DNA of 64,000 bases from a virus: IMG/VR virus record IMGVR_UViG_3300026518_000011, positions 1 to 64,000 of that record, one strand, 5' to 3'. Made by a program: the position numbers and the translations under genes. Positions within the stretch are counted from its first letter, which is position 1; every line of letters begins with the position of its first letter. Of the stretch, positions 23,346-31,523 are shown one piece after another. The notes beneath the pieces are model-generated. The model was not told the origin of the DNA and made no database searches. It saw only the letters and a list, made by a program, of their open reading frames with translations.

Positions 23346-24791
23346 TTATATATTCCTTCCAGTTTCCAGCCAGAATGATCCATCCCACATGAGATTTAAG
23401 ACTGAAGATTGGCCCAATACGATAGAGCCATTTAAGATAAGTAGTCCTGCACTATTATACTGAACCGTATTGGTATTGTTGCCGCCAATCACTGTCAATC
23501 GTTCCCCAACAGATGTCCCAAGCGTAAATGGTATCGCAACGGTCGCCACCACCGGACCCCCTAACCCCTCCACGAATACGATATTCTCGTTAGCGACGGT
23601 CGGTAATATGATTGTAGTCAGTCCGTCAGTGGCCACTGGCACTGTGCGGCTTCCGACCACTGTGGGGGTATTGATAGTAGCCACCCATGATAGATTACCC
23701 GTCCCGTCGGTGGTTAGGGCGTCCCCCGTAGCCCCGTCCGCTGCTGGAAGGGTCCACACCTGATTGGAGGGCGCATTTATAGGACCCTTAAATCCTACAT
23801 ATCCGTTGTTGCCAGTTCCTGTCCCATCCTTAAACCGTAACTCCCCAGTAGTAGGTGCGATTGGATCGGCCCCAATAACCACCCACCCAAAATTGGCTGC
23901 ACCCCCCGTTGATGATCTCCCCGGTTGTAATAGGACCAATCCGCCCACACCGGTGTTTGTTGTTCCGCCCTGCAACGTCGCAGGGCCACCATCCCCACTA
24001 CCTAATGACCCACCGCCGCGTATCACGGATGCACCACCTGTGCCAGATACACTACCACCCAGACCACCCGAAATAATCACTTGGCCACCAAACCCAGTTG
24101 TGCCGCCATCTCCAGCAGTTTGAATGATTCTACCCCCCTGCGAGGTGTCAGTGTTTCCTGCATCAATAATGATATCCCCACCGCTACCAATAGCCCCAGC
24201 GGGTTTATCAGCAGTGCGTATAGTAATCTTACCAGCCTGCCCCGCTAATATACCAGAGCCACCAGCGGCAATCATAATATTGCCACCATTACCAGAATCG
24301 GCCCCACTACCACTAGTAATACTGATAGGAGTCCCTGCGGTGTTACCAGCAGCCAGTCCACTAGATGCAGTAATGTTGATACCACTAGTGGACCAACTCA
24401 ATTGATTAGTAAGACCAGTATAGTTACCAGTATTGTCACCGATATCCAACGTTAGGGTATCATTGTCTGCCGTTTTTTCCACAGACAGCCTAGTGTCACT
24501 ATCGGCATCTACCATGTCAGTGATATTGACTGCACCACCACTACTGAGAGGAACCCATGTGATCCCGTCATAGTATTCAAACTGGGTGATATCCCAATTC
24601 CAGATCAACAACGCCGGTGTGGGTTGTTGAATCAAATCCCGCTGAACTGTGGTCATCCTAGCAGTCAAGAAACCACCATTCGTGTCATCGATGTGTATTG
24701 CAGCCGAGGGTTCCGGAACGGCACGTGTCTGGACCGGATTATTTGAAACCATAAATGGCTTCAAGCGGTGTTTACGATTATACGCAACCAT
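23346..24791 (-). CDS. tail-fibre protein with Gly-rich shaft, 481 aa
   Basis: Shares its first 85 residues with the 750-aa fibre protein (NRKHRLKPFMVSNN, PSAAIHIDDTNGGFLTARMTT). Residues about 150-300 are Gly-rich with repeated GG[AG]xx[IL]xxG units (GGNIMIAAGGSGIL, GGRIIQTAGDGG, GGQVIISGGLGG), as in polyglycine-type or beta-helical fibre shafts. The cassette VGFKGPINAPSNQVWTLP...DALTTDGTGNLSW follows, then a tip. First gene of the fibre run, with a late-type box 27 bases upstream. Confidence 0.7.
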   Translation of the reverse strand: MVAYNRKHRLKPFMVSNNPVQTRAVPEPSAAIHIDDTNGGFLTARMTTVQRDLIQQPTPALLIWNWDITQFEYYDGITWVPLSSGGAVNITDMVDADSDTRLSVEKTADNDTLTLDIGDNTGNYTGLTNQLSWSTSGINITASSGLAAGNTAGTPISITSGSGADSGNGGNIMIAAGGSGILAGQAGKITIRTADKPAGAIGSGGDIIIDAGNTDTSQGGRIIQTAGDGGTTGFGGQVIISGGLGGSVSGTGGASVIRGGGSLGSGDGGPATLQGGTTNTGVGGLVLLQPGRSSTGGAANFGWVVIGADPIAPTTGELRFKDGTGTGNNGYVGFKGPINAPSNQVWTLPAADGATGDALTTDGTGNLSWVATINTPTVVGSRTVPVATDGLTTIILPTVANENIVFVEGLGGPVVATVAIPFTLGTSVGERLTVIGGNNTNTVQYNSAGLLILNGSIVLGQSSVLNLMWDGSFWLETGRNI

Positions 24792-24818
24792 CTTATAACT
24801 TTCCCATCAATTACGTGG

Positions 24819-24826
24819 GTATTTAT
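24819..24826 (-). promoter_or_regulatory. late-type box ATAAATAC
   Basis: Minus-strand ATAAATAC, 27 bases before the fibre start at 24791; it overlaps the stop codon region of the upstream gene. Confidence 0.6.
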
Positions 24827-25533
24827 GACATCTTGGAGATTATCCATTCATTCAGTGATTCATCAGTTGCGGCCCTATCCGTATCATCTTGATCAGCACC
24901 AGTGGTCTCTTGGGCATTATCCGCTGCATCAATAGCATCCTGTTGGGCTTTCTGATTTTGGGTAATACTGCGATGAATAAAATAATCAGTAATGACCTCT
25001 TCCGAATATGGGACTTTTCGCGTTGTGGTGGGAAATACAATGGAAAAATCTTCAATTTGCAAATTTGACAACAATGACACTTGCTCCATCATATCCTGTA
25101 GATCATCGAACTGAAATTTTTCTCGCTGCATTTCTACATATACGATAGAGGTATCTGGTATAGTATCAGAATCTCCATACGCGACATCTAACACCCCACG
25201 ACATTTCATAACAAAATCCCTGAATGGAATAACCGCAGAGGATACTCCCTTGATGAAAAACGCAAAGACGATGTTATTGGTCTCTGGATCGCCTGGCACA
25301 TACTCATCGATACTCAACTGAGGTAATAGAATGTAGCGTAAATCGCCAGCCACCAGTCCTTCAGTTAGCATACGAAATAATTTTTGATCATCCGTGTCAG
25401 GCACGGACTCATAGATGTTTGTAAATGCAGACCCCATCTGATCGATATGAAAATCGGCATCCCACCGATTGTCAAACTTTATGGATGGCACATACTCACC
25501 AGTACCACCATTACGGATCACCCAATGCATCAT
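24823..25533 (-). CDS. unknown, probably virion-related protein, 236 aa
   Basis: Not recognised. A mixed alpha/beta protein with a hydrophobic core in the middle (NNIVFAFFIKGVSSAVIPFRDF) and an acidic, low-complexity Gln/Asp/Ala-rich C-terminal tail (AIDAADNAQETTGADQDD). Overlaps the upstream gene by 4 bases and lies directly ahead of the fibre genes behind a late-type box, which suggests a tail or baseplate role. Confidence 0.6.
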   Translation of the reverse strand: MMHWVIRNGGTGEYVPSIKFDNRWDADFHIDQMGSAFTNIYESVPDTDDQKLFRMLTEGLVAGDLRYILLPQLSIDEYVPGDPETNNIVFAFFIKGVSSAVIPFRDFVMKCRGVLDVAYGDSDTIPDTSIVYVEMQREKFQFDDLQDMMEQVSLLSNLQIEDFSIVFPTTTRKVPYSEEVITDYFIHRSITQNQKAQQDAIDAADNAQETTGADQDDTDRAATDESLNEWIISKMS

Positions 25534-25991
25534 AGTGCCTCCAATGCCTGATCAGATAGCTCTTCAATCCGGTCTTTGTTTGTTTTTTCGATCTGGTCTA
25601 GGCTCTGTTTAAGGATCGTAAATGTTACCAGTTTACCATTCTGATGGGTCTTCACCGTGACCTTACCCTGTCCAATAGCGTCGTTCACCCGCTTAGCCCC
25701 CCGTAGATCAGTATCGTTGGACACCAGTAGAGTCACGGTGATCCAGAATTTCTCAACCACGGGCTTACCTATGACTTGGGCAGTATCCCACCCTTTGAAC
25801 AGATATATGTCATGTTGGTCTAGGAATTCTTCAAACATATACAAATAGTTCATCAAGGTGGTGTCACCTCCGAGGTTTGCCATTACTTCGTCACGATCTG
25901 ATTCCATTAATAAAAACTCGGATAACGAATCGTCATCTTCATTTAGCATAACCTCGATCATTTGGTTAAATGTATCAATATCACCAGTCAT
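25530..25991 (-). CDS. unknown protein, 153 aa
   Basis: Not recognised. Start at 25991 is preferred over 26012 because GAGGG lies at the right distance before it. Acidic N-terminal half (LNEDDDSLSEFLLMESDRDE), mixed alpha/beta middle, helical C-terminus with DQIEKTNKDRIEELSDQ. Translationally coupled (ATGA) to the 236-aa gene after it; a late-type box lies 24 bases upstream. Confidence 0.6.
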   Translation of the reverse strand: MTGDIDTFNQMIEVMLNEDDDSLSEFLLMESDRDEVMANLGGDTTLMNYLYMFEEFLDQHDIYLFKGWDTAQVIGKPVVEKFWITVTLLVSNDTDLRGAKRVNDAIGQGKVTVKTHQNGKLVTFTILKQSLDQIEKTNKDRIEELSDQALEAL

Positions 25992-26015
25992 AGCGCATCC
26001 CTCATATTGCATATG

Positions 26016-26023
26016 GTATTTAG
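26016..26023 (-). promoter_or_regulatory. late-type box CTAAATAC
   Basis: Minus-strand CTAAATAC, 24 bases before the start at 25991. Confidence 0.6.
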
Positions 26024-26061
26024 GTATTATTTAAAACATATCTAAGGGAAAATATTAATAC

Positions 26062-26090
26062 TTGACTATCTGGCCATCTATGGATACACT
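26062..26090 (+). promoter_or_regulatory. sigma70-like promoter
   Basis: TTGACT (26062-26067), 17-base spacer, TACACT (26085-26090). The predicted start point falls at about 26097, next to an ATG at 26100, so the downstream ATG at 26124 with AGAGGA before it is the likelier start. Confidence 0.65.
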
Positions 26091-26123
26091 ATCACATATA
26101 TGACCCCAATCAGAGGAACCCCA

Positions 26124-26420
26124 ATGACAAGTATTCATCCATCAATGCTGGAAACCGTATCTAAGGAATTGGATACCCTACGAGTGGCGCAAACAGTATT
26201 ATCCAATATTCGGTCTAGCAAGGGGTGGGGCGATTCCCAATCTATCACTGGTAGCATTGGCAACCCATCAGACACTATCCTGATTACCATAGATATATCT
26301 GATGCATTGACACGAAACGAGCGTGATACTATTATCGGTATATTGGCGAATGGACAAGCACGGGTTGTTGATCGATTGACATCCCGCCTAGAGTCCGATT
26401 ACGGGATTACCATAGGATAG
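26124..26420 (+). CDS. hypothetical protein, 98 aa
   Basis: Unknown. Starts at 26124 behind AGAGGAACC. A long helical N-terminus (LETVSKELDTLRVAQTVLSNIR), then two beta strands and a C-terminal helix with DRLTSRLESDYG. Early-type promoter and a terminator at its end make it a single-gene unit or the head of a short operon. Confidence 0.65.
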   Translation: MTSIHPSMLETVSKELDTLRVAQTVLSNIRSSKGWGDSQSITGSIGNPSDTILITIDISDALTRNERDTIIGILANGQARVVDRLTSRLESDYGITIG

Positions 26421-26434
26421 GGGTAATCCTTTTT
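26404..26434 (+). terminator. rho-independent terminator overlapping the stop codon
   Basis: GGATTACC / GGTAATCC, 8 bp with a 10-base loop, followed by TTTTTC. The left arm is inside the last codons of the preceding gene. Confidence 0.7.
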
Positions 26435-26480
26435 CTCCTGCTATAAGGGTATTAGCAAAACCAAAGGGAGGAACCCAATC

Positions 26481-26651
26481 ATGGAATTTTCAAAGACAAT
26501 CGTTGTTACTCGTAGCATCGAGATTGAAGTTCATCCTGATCTGATTGCTGATGATCTCTATCTGGTATATTCCCGTTGGAGTGATCGTAAAACTTTTCAG
26601 TGTAGGTTCATGACTAGTGATATGATCAAATATAGGGGGTCACCCCAATGA
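26481..26651 (+). CDS. small hypothetical protein, 56 aa
   Basis: A short gene with a strong ribosome site (GGGAGGAAC) before ATG. The product, MEFSKTIVVTRSIEIEVHPD and onward to YRGSPQ, has two beta strands at the start and a basic middle. A TATAAG about 40 bases upstream may be its -10. Its stop overlaps the next ATG (ATGA), which supports it as a real gene. Function unknown. Confidence 0.65.
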   Translation: MEFSKTIVVTRSIEIEVHPDLIADDLYLVYSRWSDRKTFQCRFMTSDMIKYRGSPQ

Positions 26652-26836
26652 ATATTGCATTTAGCCAATACACTCTTAGTGCAATTAAAAATATCGGGAC
26701 ACCCAAATGCCCCGATAATATCAAAGATTTTGCATATCAAATGTTTCTAACACATCCAGATATTAGCATAGAACGGATACGTTTCATATGGAATGCGATT
26801 CAAGAATGTGATATAAATTACGATGGCCCTACATGA
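26648..26836 (+). CDS. small hypothetical protein, 62 aa
   Basis: Unknown; helical, with a central pattern FLTHPDISIERIRFIWNAIQ. Coupled by a 4-base overlap to the 56-aa gene. It ends two bases before the convergent phoH gene. Confidence 0.6.
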   Translation: MNIAFSQYTLSAIKNIGTPKCPDNIKDFAYQMFLTHPDISIERIRFIWNAIQECDINYDGPT

Positions 26837-26837
26837 A

Positions 26838-27545
26838 TCACACAACCATTCCATTATCTGGCCAGTGATTTAAAATTTTAGCCACCGTGGGGTGCCGAAC
26901 TACATCTGCATTGGTGAAATGGGTGAATGCGATTTCATCTATTTCACCAAGAATTGATTCGGCCACGTGGAAACATGATTTATTCCCTACATCACTTTGA
27001 ATGGGATCACCAGTGATAACCATTTTGGACCCATAACCCAATCGGGTCAATAGCATTAATAGATTATCTTTAGAGGCATTTTGCATTTCATCAGAAATGA
27101 TAAACGAGTTGTTGAAGCTCCTGCCCCGCATATACGCCAATGGAACAATTTCGATTTTTCCCTCCACTAAATGTTGCTTAATCGTATTGGGGTTCCAGTA
27201 GGTTTTGAAGGCATCAAATATAGGCTGAAGATATGGGTCCATTTTTGCTGCAATGTCTCCGGGCAAAAATCCTAAGTCTTCCCCACCTGCGGTAACGGCT
27301 GGGCGGCAAATGACAATTTTATCTACCTCTTCATTGATTAATGCTTGCATGGCTAATAATGATGCTATGTAGGACTTTCCGGTCCCTGCGGCTCCCATAC
27401 CGAATGAAATGTCATGGGATCGTATCGCTCGTATGTAATCCTTTTGTGTATCATTTCGAGCTTTGATTTTTAACTCAACACGTGTCCGTGGAACTGGTTC
27501 GAATACTTGTTGATCGCGTTTGGTCTTACGGCGCTTTTTGGCCAT
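26838..27545 (-). CDS. phoH: PhoH-like ATPase
   Basis: PhoH-family P-loop ATPase, 235 aa, the usual size for phage PhoH. Walker A is GAAGTGKS (about residues 51-58), Walker B is FIISDEMQNAS, and the family motifs ICRPAVTAGGEDLGFLPGD and MVITGDPIQSD are present. PhoH proteins are RNA-associated ATPases, some with helicase activity; the phage role is unknown. Start at 27545 (MAKKRR) is set by AGGAGG eight bases upstream; an in-frame GTG three codons earlier overlaps that site. Upstream are a small hairpin and a late-type box. Confidence 0.92.
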   Translation of the reverse strand: MAKKRRKTKRDQQVFEPVPRTRVELKIKARNDTQKDYIRAIRSHDISFGMGAAGTGKSYIASLLAMQALINEEVDKIVICRPAVTAGGEDLGFLPGDIAAKMDPYLQPIFDAFKTYWNPNTIKQHLVEGKIEIVPLAYMRGRSFNNSFIISDEMQNASKDNLLMLLTRLGYGSKMVITGDPIQSDVGNKSCFHVAESILGEIDEIAFTHFTNADVVRHPTVAKILNHWPDNGMVV

Positions 27546-27602
27546 AGATACCACCTCCTAAGTAGTTATGGAGCAGCCCGATGAGTCGCAGACTCCTCAC
27601 AA

Positions 27603-27610
27603 GTATTTAT
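27603..27610 (-). promoter_or_regulatory. late-type box ATAAATAC (phoH)
   Basis: Minus-strand ATAAATAC, 57 bases before the phoH start. A short hairpin, GAGTC-GCA-GACTC, lies in the leader between box and ribosome site. Confidence 0.5.
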
Positions 27611-27648
27611 GCTACCGAGTATAATAATACATCCAATATAATTAGTTC

Positions 27649-27677
27649 TTGACGAATCGGTAATGGCCAGCTATACA
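27649..27677 (+). promoter_or_regulatory. sigma70-like promoter
   Basis: TTGACG (27649-27654), 17-base spacer, TATACA (27672-27677). Drives the 53-aa gene and the DUF932 gene. Confidence 0.7.
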
Positions 27678-27711
27678 TGATTTTAAGCAACCAACGGACA
27701 AGGATTTTACC

Positions 27712-27873
27712 ATGATGACACTGCGTGATATTTTGGACATGATGACCACGAAAGAGATTTTTGAAAATTATGTATATCCGTATTTCAACGGTGGTGGGCC
27801 ATTGTATAAGGCCGCACTTGAGGAAATCGAAAAACGATATAATGCGCTGGAACAAAACACACAAGGGGTATAA
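27712..27873 (+). CDS. small hypothetical protein, 53 aa
   Basis: A short gene ahead of the DUF932 gene, starting MMTLRDILDMMTTKEIFENY and ending one base before the next ATG. It is helical with a GGG turn in the middle (YFNGGGPLYKAALEEIEKRY). AAGGATTT precedes the start. Its tight spacing between promoter and DUF932 gene supports it; the function is unknown. Confidence 0.6.
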   Translation: MMTLRDILDMMTTKEIFENYVYPYFNGGGPLYKAALEEIEKRYNALEQNTQGV

Positions 27874-27874
27874 C

Positions 27875-28951
27875 ATGCTACAACACTCACCATTGATGGT
27901 ATCCACCATGGCACAAACCAGCAACGATAAACTACCCTGGGATGATGTGGGAACCCGTCTCAGTGATGGACGAAACCTCCCCCAGACACTACGGGAGGCC
28001 CATCTCGACTGGGACGTCATCAAGCGCCCCGCGTGGGTAGATATCGCATCATATGGCGATTCTGACGAAGCTGATGTGATGGCACCAAATGGTGCACCAA
28101 TGCATCCGACTCGTGTCAAAGGTAACTATGTAATGCTTCGGTCCGATACTATGGAACCAGTGAGTCCGTTTGTTGGCCCACGGTATAAACCTATTCAGAA
28201 TTATGACGCCTTTAAGGTCTTTCAGGATTTTTGTGAGGCAGGGAACATGACTATGGAAACTGCTGGGTCTCTGTCAGGTGGTGAACACATCTGGGGATTG
28301 GCAAAAATCAATGGGGAATACCAACTATGTGACGGGGAGTTCATCAGCGGCTACTTTCTATTGATTCAGTCCCATATCTATGGTAGCTCCCTGAAGGCTA
28401 TGTTTACCCCTGTGCGGTATCCTGGTGGACACATGTTGGTTCAGTCAGTGAACCGTAGCGTTGTTGGTCAGAAAACCTATACTATGCCCCACTCCCGCCA
28501 TTTTAATGAAAGTCGTGTTTCGGAGATTCATGAAGTCATGGGGGTAGCCGAGCGGGAGCTTGATCATTTCATCAAGGAGGCACGGACCATGACCCAACGG
28601 ATGGTATCTGATGAAGCGGTGATCCGTTACTTTATTGAGGAGTTTAATCCCACATTGCACACGAAGGTCCAAAACGGGGTAGTAGTGATTCCAGCGGGTA
28701 TGAAAATTTCTGATCTGACCGATTGGGAATGGTCCAACCGCAATATGAAGCGGGTGCCCCAATATATGGAATCATATGCTGGGGCCGACCTACCCACCTG
28801 TCAGGGAACGGCGTGGGGAGTAATGCAGGCAACTAACAATTTCTATGATCATGAAATTGGAGTAAACCCAGACACTCGATTGGTCAGTGCATGGATGGGA
28901 CCAAATGCTAAAAAGAAATTAGCTGCCGCCGCTCGGGCACAACAAATGTAG
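27875..28951 (+). CDS. DUF932 family protein, 358 aa
   Basis: Matches the DUF932 (phage/plasmid-like) family: VMLRSDTMEPVSPFVGPRYKPIQN, the region EAGNMTMETAGSLSGGEHIWGLAK, and SVNRSVVGQKTYTMPHS are in the family order. These proteins occur on phages and plasmids; the function is not established. The open frame runs further upstream, but ATG 27875 has AAGGGG before it and follows the 53-aa gene by one base, so it is the likely start. The C-terminus is helical and Ala/Lys-rich. Confidence 0.75.
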   Translation: MLQHSPLMVSTMAQTSNDKLPWDDVGTRLSDGRNLPQTLREAHLDWDVIKRPAWVDIASYGDSDEADVMAPNGAPMHPTRVKGNYVMLRSDTMEPVSPFVGPRYKPIQNYDAFKVFQDFCEAGNMTMETAGSLSGGEHIWGLAKINGEYQLCDGEFISGYFLLIQSHIYGSSLKAMFTPVRYPGGHMLVQSVNRSVVGQKTYTMPHSRHFNESRVSEIHEVMGVAERELDHFIKEARTMTQRMVSDEAVIRYFIEEFNPTLHTKVQNGVVVIPAGMKISDLTDWEWSNRNMKRVPQYMESYAGADLPTCQGTAWGVMQATNNFYDHEIGVNPDTRLVSAWMGPNAKKKLAAAARAQQM

Positions 28952-28952
28952 C

Positions 28953-28981
28953 TTGACATTATGGATATCACCTATTATAAG
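28953..28981 (+). promoter_or_regulatory. sigma70-like promoter
   Basis: TTGACA (28953-28958), 17-base spacer, TATAAG (28976-28981). An ATG at 28961 lies inside it, so the next gene must start downstream. Confidence 0.75.
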
Positions 28982-29011
28982 TGGGTGATATCAACACTGA
29001 TGGGGGTAATC

Positions 29012-29278
29012 ATGATTTTTGGAAGAATTGCACAATTACGGAAGGATTTTCTGAATGTTAAATTTCATGGCACAACTCGTGATGAGTTTTTCCAAGTGCG
29101 GGATTTAGCATCATCTATTATTCGTGACATCCCCACAGAAGTAAGCCGTATTTATGAGAGTGCCCCACGCGTTCATGGTGCCCGTCAACATGGCCAATTG
29201 GATTTACTTGATCAATGGAAATCGTGCGCCTCCAATATTATGGACCAGTGTGAAAACGCTGCTATGAAAATCATCTAA
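29012..29278 (+). CDS. small hypothetical protein, 88 aa
   Basis: Start at 29012 (MIFGRIAQL) has GGGGG five bases upstream and lies after the promoter; the longer frame would start within the promoter. Basic, helical, with RDLASSIIRDIPTEVSRIY in the middle. No recognised domain. A strong bidirectional terminator follows 6 bases after the stop. Confidence 0.6.
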   Translation: MIFGRIAQLRKDFLNVKFHGTTRDEFFQVRDLASSIIRDIPTEVSRIYESAPRVHGARQHGQLDLLDQWKSCASNIMDQCENAAMKII

Positions 29279-29284
29279 CAAAAT

Positions 29285-29308
29285 AAGGGGGCCATAATAA
29301 GCCCCCTT
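29285..29308. terminator. bidirectional terminator
   Basis: AAGGGGGC / GCCCCCTT with an 8-base loop between two convergent genes; A- and T-rich flanks let it work in both directions. Confidence 0.75.
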
Positions 29309-29331
29309 TGGTATAATTTTGTGTTTATGAA

Positions 29332-29565
29332 TTATTGCCTAAATTTATATGTAGCAATGCCAGAACGTTCTAGCATTGCTACGGTATCTGGGTCAGTGTA
29401 CGGGTCAAATATGGACTCTTGACTACCCAACTGATCAATGGCTTCAACAATTTCTGCACCACTGTTAAATCGCAATGAGTTCCGTTCTGCCTCTGTGATA
29501 TTACTCCTAGAGGCCGTAACGATAAACGCCTTAATATCGTATAACAGATCAACAGCTTCTGACAT
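29332..29565 (-). CDS. hypothetical protein, 77 aa
   Basis: Unknown; two helices with an acidic middle (SQESIFDPYTDPDTVAMLE). Its ATG overlaps the stop of the 332-aa gene by one base (TAATG), so both are translated from one message. Confidence 0.6.
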   Translation of the reverse strand: MSEAVDLLYDIKAFIVTASRSNITEAERNSLRFNSGAEIVEAIDQLGSQESIFDPYTDPDTVAMLERSGIATYKFRQ

Positions 29566-30563
29566 TAAAATACACGCCGAGGTTTGTCAAGCATGCCAGA
29601 CAGACGTTTGATTTCCTGCATTTCAATCTCATCTTCGGTCATACCATCCGTGAACAACGCCTGCTTGGCATTACCAACATGGGGGATTGTTCCCATCCAC
29701 GCCTCAGTAAGATCATCCTCAGCAGGGACCGCTTTGGGCTTCCTATACTTCGGACGGGGGCCACCACCTTGCTTAGCACGACTTTTATCTGCCATGGCAT
29801 TACGGCGCTTCTGACGACCTTTTTGTCGGGTTTCTTCTGAACCTTCATCCACTGGTGCTTCCATGTCATCACCCTCAGGTGCATCAAATTCATCATCCAT
29901 GGGTTCGTCATCAAAATCACCACCATCGGATGCACCCATCATGTCTTTCAGGGTTGCCATCACATCAGGAATATCTGCCACATCCAACGTTCGGTCATCA
30001 GCCGCAGTGTCCGAGATGGCTTGAGCAATCGTTTCAAACTGCTCCTCGCCAAGATTTGCTGCAGCCACCCCCGTGAGGAGTTTAACCAAAAAATCTTGGG
30101 TTACTGCAATTTCACCAGCAGCCATATCATGCTCCATACAATCTCGATCAAGGGACTCAGCCTCATCAAATGTAAAACCTTCGTTCATTTCATCATCACT
30201 TTCATCTTTTTTCGATTTCTTATCCCATGGCGTGTCATCCCCGCCAGCGGGCTTCGGCTTTGTAGATTTAGGGGCGGGTTTAGATTTACCAACAGATTTG
30301 CCGCCACCGACTGAGGCTTTTCTGGATGGTTCATCCATGGATACTACCGAGGGGGTCTTAGGGGCATCAGCGGGACCACCAGTTTCCATGTGGGGATCAG
30401 TTGAAGCCCCGTGATCACCACCAATACCACTGAGTGGAGAATCCGAGTCACTCTTAAATCCGTCAGTGTTTGTTAAAATCGTGTCACGGGGGGCTGGGGC
30501 CAGCCCATTGTCGGATTCAAGCAATGCTAGGTGATCTGCACCGGTCATAATGTTTCTTGACAT
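29565..30563 (-). CDS. acidic, low-complexity protein, 332 aa
   Basis: Not recognised. Long disordered stretches: a Gly/Ser/Pro/Asp-rich N-terminus, a Lys/Pro/Ser-rich segment near residues 85-120, a helical middle (about 150-200, LVKLLTGVAAANLGEEQ), then a very acidic run (GDFDDEPMDDEFDAPEGDD) next to a basic run (RQKGRQKRRNAMADKSRAKQ). Such charge-segregated proteins are often assembly scaffolds or internal head proteins. A late-type box 35 bases upstream supports a structural role. Confidence 0.6.
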   Translation of the reverse strand: MSRNIMTGADHLALLESDNGLAPAPRDTILTNTDGFKSDSDSPLSGIGGDHGASTDPHMETGGPADAPKTPSVVSMDEPSRKASVGGGKSVGKSKPAPKSTKPKPAGGDDTPWDKKSKKDESDDEMNEGFTFDEAESLDRDCMEHDMAAGEIAVTQDFLVKLLTGVAAANLGEEQFETIAQAISDTAADDRTLDVADIPDVMATLKDMMGASDGGDFDDEPMDDEFDAPEGDDMEAPVDEGSEETRQKGRQKRRNAMADKSRAKQGGGPRPKYRKPKAVPAEDDLTEAWMGTIPHVGNAKQALFTDGMTEDEIEMQEIKRLSGMLDKPRRVF

Positions 30564-30598
30564 ATTAGTTCCCTCAAGCCAAATGGGTAATTATATCC

Positions 30599-30606
30599 GT
30601 ATTTAG
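30599..30606 (-). promoter_or_regulatory. late-type box CTAAATAC
   Basis: Minus-strand CTAAATAC, 35 bases before the start at 30563. Confidence 0.6.
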
Positions 30607-30637
30607 GGAACTACTAGATATTATCCATTAAAACACA

Positions 30638-30673
30638 ATACGGCCAGCGATTTTGAAAAATCGCTGGCCGTAT
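30638..30673 (-). terminator. strong rho-independent terminator
   Basis: About 17-bp inverted repeat containing CGGCCAGCGATTTT and its complement. The A/T inner part and T-rich flanks allow action on either strand; it closes the 30692-31450 gene. Confidence 0.75.
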
Positions 30674-30691
30674 TTCAACTTCTATAACGGA

Positions 30692-31450
30692 TCACACAGG
30701 GGGATTGTGGGTCATACTAATGGTAAATCCGTCCCCAGCATCTACATCAATGCTTACATTTCCATGAGGAATAATTGCCACGACATTCTGGAAAGCATCA
30801 TTCACTGCGGTTAGCAGCCCCATGCCTTCGATATTGGTGGTATCCACTACCATAGCCTGATCACGGGTCTGTGGAAAGGGTGTTTCCCCGAACCCACCCG
30901 ATGCGGAGGCGTGGGGGACCTCATTCATCTCTATTTGTTCAAACGGAACCCCATCAATGACGTCCATCTCTGATCCCGCCATGGTCTGCACATCTTCTAC
31001 CACGGGAGTGATGTCCCCTACCATCGTATCAGTGACCGTCTCTGGTGATGATTTATTCTTTGCCACTTTGAATACATTATTCTTCTTCCGAGAACGGTGA
31101 GCCATATAATGTTTGGCATCCTTCAGTGACATGAAGATTGAATCAGGAAGTTTGGCCAGTTCTCCGGTTTCATCTTGTTCCCGTGCTAGATAATTAACCA
31201 CTTTCACCGCAGTCTTTCCGTCAATTCCCATATCACATAGCTTCACATATTTTTTGCGCTCAGACATTGTGGGCACCGGAATATTCAACAACGATGCGGT
31301 CATGAACATATCATCCACAGGGATATATGCTTGTGGATTGTCCAACACTGCCAACACATTTGCATGAGCCTTAATTCGACTCATCAGCATATATCGACAT
31401 TCTTTGATCATTGTAGTTTTGCGGGGGGTTTTTGTCTTCGTTTTTGCCAT
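30692..31450 (-). CDS. unknown protein, 252 aa
   Basis: Not recognised. Start at 31450 (MAKTKTKTPRKT) has AGAGGA upstream; the longer frame runs into the promoter. Basic helical N-terminal half with a helix-rich segment (ERKKYVKLCDMGIDGKTAVKVVNYL) that could bind nucleic acid; the C-terminal half is acidic with strands. It follows a sigma70-like promoter and is upstream of nothing else before a terminator, so it is a single early-type gene. Confidence 0.6.
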   Translation of the reverse strand: MAKTKTKTPRKTTMIKECRYMLMSRIKAHANVLAVLDNPQAYIPVDDMFMTASLLNIPVPTMSERKKYVKLCDMGIDGKTAVKVVNYLAREQDETGELAKLPDSIFMSLKDAKHYMAHRSRKKNNVFKVAKNKSSPETVTDTMVGDITPVVEDVQTMAGSEMDVIDGVPFEQIEMNEVPHASASGGFGETPFPQTRDQAMVVDTTNIEGMGLLTAVNDAFQNVVAIIPHGNVSIDVDAGDGFTISMTHNPPV

Positions 31451-31480
31451 GATAGGTCCTCTAACTGTTCTAATACCCAT

Positions 31481-31509
31481 AGTATAATGACCCACACGGT
31501 AAACTGCAA
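31481..31509 (-). promoter_or_regulatory. sigma70-like promoter
   Basis: Minus strand: TTGCAG (31509-31504), 17-base spacer, TATACT (31486-31481), about 30 bases before the start at 31450. Confidence 0.65.
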
Positions 31510-31523
31510 GTGCTTGCGGAATA

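Noticed and set aside
23470-24405. Series of plus-strand Pro-rich frames
   Set aside because: Antisense of the Gly-rich shaft (Gly codons read as Pro on the other strand).
27607-28119. 170-aa minus-strand frame over the DUF932 gene
   Set aside because: Antisense shadow; the plus-strand gene has family motifs, promoter and ribosome site.
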